Origin: Anaerolineae bacterium
GTDB lineage: Bacteria; Chloroflexota; Anaerolineae; UBA4142; SHND01
Assembly: GCA_022072245.1 (NCBI GenBank)
Contig: JAJVIA010000002.1
Span: 1-32,894 of the forward strand
DNA: 32,894 nt
Direction of reading: 5' to 3'
The notes below the pieces were generated by a model that worked only from the letters and a program-made list of their open reading frames with translations, made no database searches and was not told the DNA's origin. This document shows, in pieces, positions 32,857 to 32,894 of this stretch. The position numbers were made by a program, and so were the translations under genes. Within the stretch, counting starts at the first letter, position 1; the number at the start of each line of letters is the position of its first letter.

Positions 32857-32894
32857 GGGGTCATCTTATTCAATTGTGGAAGGGGGATGTGTGC

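Larger units (their letters stand above)
1..32894. mobile_element. Internal part of an ICE or large plasmid with defence cargo
   Basis: Two GC-rich backbone blocks flank an AT-rich cargo block of about 20 kb. The left block is a plus-strand operon of small unknown proteins plus a methyltransferase/SNF2 fusion. The right block is a minus-strand operon with conjugation-like proteins: a DnaB-like ATPase, VirB2/PrgI-like membrane proteins, a GspF/TadC-like protein and an M23 peptidase. The cargo holds two predicted defence modules. No integrase, relaxase, VirB4/VirD4 or att repeat is visible, so the type of element (ICE or plasmid) and its ends are undetermined. Mobility is inferred from gene content and composition. 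Confidence 0.55.

Noticed and set aside
1-32894. CRISPR array, tRNA, rRNA or insertion sequence
   Set aside because: No regular repeat-spacer pattern, no tRNA-like cloverleaf and no transposase motif were noticed on either strand.

Overview
The window looks like part of a conjugative-type mobile element (ICE or large plasmid), probably from a Chloroflexota (Anaerolineae-like) bacterium. The host guess is an inference from gene style; there is no rRNA, tRNA or other phylogenetic marker. No integrase, relaxase or att site is visible, so the element boundaries lie outside the window.

Layout: (1) 1-7,495, plus strand, roughly 55-60% GC in the lines I sampled. This is a tightly packed backbone operon of small unknown proteins, ending in a large methyltransferase-fold/SNF2 helicase fusion and a small Cys-motif protein. 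Three strong hairpins sit between its genes. (2) 7,578-23,622, minus strand, clearly AT-richer. This is a ten-gene operon with short gaps and many ATGA or 14-nt overlaps. In transcription order it encodes a DUF4007 protein, a large P-loop ATPase, a DndC-like PAPS-reductase-family protein, a protein resembling the phosphorothioate-binding SBD, a second DUF4007-like protein, a BrxF/BrxB-like small protein, a BrxC/PglY-like ATPase, PglZ, a short BrxL and a cysteine desulfurase. (3) 23,965-27,955, minus strand. This is a three-gene ubiquitin-like conjugation module: a metallo-beta-lactamase-fold protein, an E2-E1-JAB triple fusion and a four-TM membrane protein, with a good sigma70-type promoter. 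(4) 28,029-32,856, minus strand, GC-richer. This is a second backbone operon: RecA/DnaB-like ATPase, small membrane proteins (VirB2- and PrgI-like), a TadC/GspF-like membrane protein, an M23 peptidase and a winged-helix protein.

The main interest is region 2. It joins the BREX core (BrxC, PglZ, BrxL) to sulfur-transfer enzymes typical of DNA phosphorothioation (cysteine desulfurase plus DndC-like protein) and to a candidate phosphorothioate reader. No PglX methyltransferase is present. This matches my recollection of BREX type 4, in which a PAPS-reductase-like gene (brxP) replaces pglX. It adds a desulfurase in the same operon, an SBD-like protein with no HNH nuclease, and two parallel DUF4007/large-ATPase pairs. 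The predicted role is a sulfur-marking, phage-excluding system.

Region 3 is a separate predicted defence module. No stand-alone ubiquitin-like protein was found in it, and the MBL protein ends in a free C-terminal glycine, so the MBL protein itself could be the conjugation target. Both cargo modules sit at the convergent junction between the two backbone operons, which looks like a cargo hotspot.
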